Notes under the pieces: generated by a model
The model's input: only the letters and a program-made list of their open reading frames with translations
The model's database searches: none
Told to the model about the DNA's origin: nothing
Position numbers and translations under genes: made by a program
In this document: positions 6,757-8,603 of the stretch, in pieces
Numbering within the stretch: position 1 is the stretch's first letter
Layout: each line of letters opens with the position of its first letter
From: CAYMRL01 sp964473205
GTDB taxonomy: Bacteria > Deinococcota > Deinococci > Deinococcales > Trueperaceae
Length of the DNA: 8,603 nt
Direction: 5' to 3'
Assembly: GCA_964473205.1 (NCBI GenBank)
Contig: CAYYOK010000136.1
Coordinates: forward strand, 1 to 8,603

Positions 6757-6999
6757 TCAGATCGGGCACGTGGGCAGGTAGATTCCGGCCCAGTCCATCG
6801 GACTGAGTGCATCGAAGTCCGCGCTGGCCCGCCGGCCGCTTGCAGGTGGTTCAGCGTCGATTGAAACCGCTAGGCTTCGCGTTCGGCTTGCTCGTGCCAT
6901 CGTTCGCGCAAGCTCGTGGTTGAGGATGCGCTCGAAGGGGTCGATCACTTTCCTTGAGGAGGCATTGCCGTCGTCGTCGAGCAGGCCGTGTGGGCTCAT
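6757..6999 (-). CDS. Small 80-aa protein, function unknown
   Basis: No family recognised. The start ATG at 6999-6997 overlaps the stop of the 132-residue gene as ATGA, and AAGGGAG lies about 7 nt upstream, which supports this start over much longer readings of the same frame that begin near 7464. The protein is soluble with an acidic start (MSPHGLLDDDGNASS), a central helix containing VIDPFERILNHELARTMARA, and a more hydrophobic end, DWAGIYLPTCPI. The central helix could mediate protein contacts. Evidence for coding is mainly gene context and the ribosome binding site; the protein is too short to judge by composition alone. Confidence 0.6.
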   Translation of the reverse strand: MSPHGLLDDDGNASSRKVIDPFERILNHELARTMARASRTRSLAVSIDAEPPASGRRASADFDALSPMDWAGIYLPTCPI

Positions 7000-7394
7000 G
7001 ACCGCGCTCCCTTGGGCATGCCGCCGATCGCCGGAAGGATGCGCACTTCGTAAAGGGTGTGGTTGAGGCCGAGCGCGAGGTAGAGCGCTTGTCGGAGCGT
7101 GGGGCGATCCGGGAATACCCAGGCGGATGTTCGCCGGAACGTCGTCGACAGCACGCTGGTGCCGAACGCGGAGACGAAGCCGGACGTTGGCCCCAGCAGG
7201 AAGGCGATGAAACCTACCCGGGTGCTGAGGGTTTGTTGCTCCGGTTTCGTGGCGCCCACAGCAGTCGGTTCTACACGTAGGGCATGTGGCCGGCGTACCG
7301 GTTGAGACGGCACGGACGGGCTGGCCGGGATGACTGGAGAGTCCCACTGGTGGCGGAGCTCTGCCAGGTCGGCGAGGGATTGTAGTCGTCGCAT
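6996..7394 (-). CDS. Small probable membrane protein, 132 aa, first gene of operon
   Basis: No family recognised. Residues 1-55 are a polar, proline-rich stretch. Residues about 59-84 (RVGFIAFLLGPTSGFVSAFG and onward) look like a membrane segment, and residues 99-122 (TLRQALYLALGLNHTLYEVR) form a second, weaker hydrophobic helix. The ATG at 7394-7392 has an excellent AGGAGG six to seven bases upstream, so coding is well supported. That ribosome binding site lies within an imperfect hairpin (7396-7424), suggesting translational control of the first operon gene. The stop overlaps the next start as ATGA. By position it may be a small inner-membrane component of the same machinery as the downstream membrane coiled-coil protein; this is inference. 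Confidence 0.7.
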   Translation of the reverse strand: MRRLQSLADLAELRHQWDSPVIPASPSVPSQPVRRPHALRVEPTAVGATKPEQQTLSTRVGFIAFLLGPTSGFVSAFGTSVLSTTFRRTSAWVFPDRPTLRQALYLALGLNHTLYEVRILPAIGGMPKGARS

Positions 7395-7395
7395 T

Positions 7396-7424
7396 GTCTT
7401 CCTCCTCGTGCTGAGGAGGCAGAC
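7396..7424 (-). promoter_or_regulatory. Hairpin covering the ribosome binding site of the operon's first gene
   Basis: On the minus strand, CCTCCTC (7419-7413) pairs with GAGGAGG (7407-7401) around a 5-nt loop AGCAC. After one G/A mismatch the stem continues with GTCT (7424-7421) and AGAC (7399-7396). The result is an 11-bp stem with one mismatch, ending one base before the ATG at 7394. The 3' arm contains the whole AGGAGG Shine-Dalgarno sequence. In mRNA this would hide the ribosome binding site. What opens it is unknown. Confidence 0.65.
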
Positions 7425-7510
7425 CGCCCTGTCGATGAGCGCGTGCAGCGGCTGTCAAGCACAATTGCGCTTGCGCTCATGCTCGCTTACCTGTAGCGAT
7501 AAGCGACCAA

Positions 7511-7618
7511 GCCGCCCTGCGCGGCAGGTGGGACGTGGTGGTACACGTCCCCGAGGTCTACCTTACCTCGTCTAGATGACGTCATTCACGGGGAGTGTGC
7601 CGGAAGTGCGCTCCCCGT
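7511..7618. repeat. Cluster of inverted repeats and palindromes
   Basis: Five dyads follow each other within 108 bp. GCCGC/GCGGC: 7511-7515 with 7521-7525. GGGACGTG/CACGTCCC: 7530-7537 with 7544-7551, loop 6. CGAGGT/ACCTCG: 7552-7557 with 7565-7570, loop 7. ATGACGTCAT: perfect 10-bp palindrome at 7576-7585. ACGGGGAG/CTCCCCGT: 7588-7595 with 7611-7618, loop 15. Such density is unusual for noncoding DNA and fits operators, a nicking or replication origin, or a structured RNA. Confidence 0.6.
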
Positions 7619-7704
7619 ATTGGCGCGGGTCTCAGTGTAGATCCTGCTGGGTCTGGCACCTTCCTCCCAATTACGCAACGAAGTCTTGAGTAGCGATAGT
7701 TCTC

Positions 7705-7723
7705 GGGTGCACCCATTTGGGTG
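7705..7723. repeat. Palindrome GGGTGCACCC with repeated GGGTG arm
   Basis: GGGTGCACCC (7705-7714) is a perfect 10-bp palindrome. Four bases later a second GGGTG (7719-7723) can pair with the same CACCC (7710-7714) to make a small hairpin with an ATTT loop. It lies 24 bp before the terminator at 7747, so in a plus-strand transcript it would form a hairpin just upstream of it. As DNA it could be a dimeric operator. Confidence 0.4.
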
Positions 7724-7746
7724 TAGACTGGATTCGGACTTTCCTT

Positions 7747-7800
7747 TGGCCCGCCCTCGTCGAAAGACCCCGCTTGCTTTCGCCGGCGGGCCATTTTTTT
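7747..7800 (+). terminator. Strong factor-independent terminator, plus strand
   Basis: TGGCCCGCC (7747-7755) pairs with GGCGGGCCA (7785-7793), a 9-bp mostly G-C stem. Inside it, CGAAAG (7761-7766) pairs with CTTTCG (7777-7782). The stem is followed directly by seven T residues (7794-7800). This is a textbook intrinsic terminator for plus-strand transcription; the other strand has no matching T run. No plus-strand protein gene is seen upstream of it, so it may end a small RNA or shield the minus-strand ATPase gene from antisense transcription. Confidence 0.8.
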
Positions 7801-7978
7801 GGGCGGGCTCTTGCTTCCTTTGAGCTCCTGAGGGGCACTAAGCCCACGCCGAAGGGTCTCTGCTGGAAGCGTGCGCGAAAGATGCCATAAGCTGCCCTAG
7901 GACGCAATGCCAAAAATCGCGCGCAGAGAACCCCTCCGCTTACGCGACGCTACTCGAGGTTGATAGTGAAGCTCAAAT

Positions 7979-8005
7979 GCCCGCCGGCACGCCTGCCAAG
8001 CGGGC
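7979..8005 (-). repeat. Nested hairpin downstream of the right-edge ATPase gene
   Basis: GCCCGC (7979-7984) pairs with GCGGGC (8000-8005), and inside it GGCA (7986-7989) pairs with TGCC (7994-7997). On the minus strand the hairpin is followed by ATTTGAGC, a poor T run, so it would be at best a weak terminator for the ATPase gene that stops at 8180, about 175 bp away. Confidence 0.4.
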
Positions 8006-8179
8006 TACGCTCGTCTGAAGGGCTTTGTATACAGGTGTCGCACCATGTCCCCCGTTTCATCTGCCGCGCTCGCGCGCGTGTCAACAAGAACGTTCAGGGT
8101 GATTGCACCACGTTTCGTCAGCGACAGCAAGCTATACAGCGGCTATCAGCGCTTTGAGCACGCAGAATGTGTCTCGTTT

Positions 8180-8603
8180 TTAACGGTGCAGCCACCGGCC
8201 GATCTTCCCCTCGACCGTCCCTCGCTCCCGGCCGTACCGCTCGCGCGACTGGTGAAGTACGTTCTCGCGCTGTCCTTTGTGCGCGTCAAGAGGCGGCAGG
8301 GTCATGCCCATGAACGGCTCTACCGGCCGGCCGTAGCGCATGAGCCGGACGATGACCTCGCCGCGGGAGAGCTCCTGAAGCGTGGTCGCCGGGTAGGGTG
8401 CGAACTCCGGCGCGAGTCGCTCCGCGTCGCTCGCTCCTACCCGGAAGGCGACAAGCGTGCCGCAGTTTCCTAAGACTGCCGAGAGGATCGTGGGCGAGAT
8501 CTGCTCGGTGTACTGGTGGCTGAGCGTGAGGCACAGCCGGTACTTCCTGGCCTCCGAGAGGAGCGAGGCGAACGACGTCGTCGCGAACGACTGGAACTCG
8601 TCG
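8180..8603 (-). CDS. Second VirD4/TraG-type coupling ATPase, C-terminal part only
   Basis: The last 140 residues of a gene that enters from the right edge; its stop is TAA at 8182-8180. The visible part opens exactly at the Walker B region, DEFQSFATTSFASLLSEARK, followed by YRLCLTLSHQYTEQI, then ILSAVLGNCGTLVAFRVGAS with DAERLAPEF, then RGEVIVRLMRYGRPVEPFMG. This order (Asp-Glu-Phe-Gln, Ser-Glu-Ala-Arg-Lys-Tyr, Ser-His-Gln-Tyr, Phe-Arg-Val-Gly-x-x-Asp-Ala) is characteristic of TraM-recognition/TraG-like type IV secretion DNA-binding ATPases. It is clearly different in sequence from the ATPase at 2153-4258 and lacks a Ser/Thr-rich insertion in the visible part. The Walker A half is outside the window. 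It is followed by about 785 bp of noncoding DNA before the next minus-strand gene, so it is probably in a separate transcription unit. Confidence 0.88.
   Translation of the reverse strand, partial: DEFQSFATTSFASLLSEARKYRLCLTLSHQYTEQISPTILSAVLGNCGTLVAFRVGASDAERLAPEFAPYPATTLQELSRGEVIVRLMRYGRPVEPFMGMTLPPLDAHKGQRENVLHQSRERYGRERGTVEGKIGRWLHR

Larger units (their letters stand above)
7395..8179. other. 785-bp noncoding region between ATPase gene and operon
   Basis: No frame here has both credible protein composition and a ribosome binding site near its start, apart from a possible overlapping leader frame at 7480. The region holds, from left to right: the hairpin at 7396-7424; a TTGACA hexamer on the minus strand (7458-7453) that could be a -35 but has only a poor -10 (TCGACA at 17 nt); a cluster of inverted repeats at 7511-7618; a GGGTGCACCC palindrome at 7705-7714; a plus-strand terminator at 7747-7800; and a nested hairpin at 7979-8005. 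I saw nothing distinct at 8006-8179. It is a candidate control region, RNA gene locus or transfer origin. Confidence 0.55.

Noticed and set aside
6709..6759. Possible stop-codon read-through joining the 80-residue gene to the 502-residue gene, since no other stop intervenes in that frame
   Set aside because: Only 16 codons separate them, so an open stretch is expected by chance; nothing around the TGA suggests read-through.
7000..7464. N-terminal extension of the 80-residue gene up to 7464
   Set aside because: It would need a TTG start and overlaps the 132-residue gene in another frame. The ATG at 6999 has its own ribosome binding site and an ATGA overlap.
7582..7913. Minus-strand frames of 70 and 80 codons within the noncoding region
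   Set aside because: No ribosome binding site; the 70-codon frame starts inside the terminator stem, and composition is Arg/Pro-rich without recognisable features.
1..8603. CRISPR array, tRNA, rRNA, insertion sequence ends or integrase attachment site
   Set aside because: I found no regularly spaced repeats, no cloverleaf-like sequence, no transposase or integrase frame, and no long terminal repeats by eye.

Overview
The window comes from a GC-rich bacterium. Most of it is visibly about two-thirds G+C, for example 41 of 60 bases at 2701-2760. The families I recognise are a DUF2795-like protein, a replication-relaxation (Replic_Relax) protein and two VirD4/TraG/HerA-type DNA-transfer ATPases. 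This mix is typical of plasmids or integrative elements of high-GC Gram-positives or Chloroflexota-like lineages. I cannot name the taxon, and nothing here is a housekeeping gene.

Layout, left to right. (1) 1-124, minus: the start of a DUF2795-like small protein that runs off the left edge. (2) 125-421: a divergent intergenic region. (3) 422-1060, plus: an unrecognised 212-residue protein in distinctly AT-richer DNA, the only credible plus-strand gene. (4) 7394 down to 1050, minus: six tightly packed genes forming one probable operon. In transcription order they are a 132-residue membrane-type protein, an 80-residue protein, a 502-residue membrane-anchored coiled-coil protein, a 313-residue soluble coiled-coil protein, a 701-residue coupling-type ATPase with a large Ser/Thr-rich insertion, and a Replic_Relax protein. 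Two junctions are ATGA overlaps and two others have gaps of 3-17 nt. (5) 7395-8179: about 785 bp without a credible gene, holding a hairpin over the operon's first ribosome binding site, a cluster of inverted repeats, and a strong plus-strand terminator. (6) 8180-8603, minus: the C-terminal 140 residues of a second, different coupling-type ATPase, entering from the right edge.

How the genes may work together (inference): the operon looks like a DNA-processing and DNA-transfer module. The Replic_Relax protein would bind or mark DNA. The Walker ATPase would engage or pump DNA. The membrane coiled-coil protein and its translationally coupled soluble partner could form an envelope-anchored scaffold. 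No relaxase, VirB4, pilin, integrase or plasmid Rep is visible in these 8.6 kb, so conjugation is the leading reading but not shown. The noncoding region between the two ATPase loci is the best place to look for a transfer origin, an operator or a small RNA. The AT-rich plus-strand gene next to the operon's end looks like acquired cargo.
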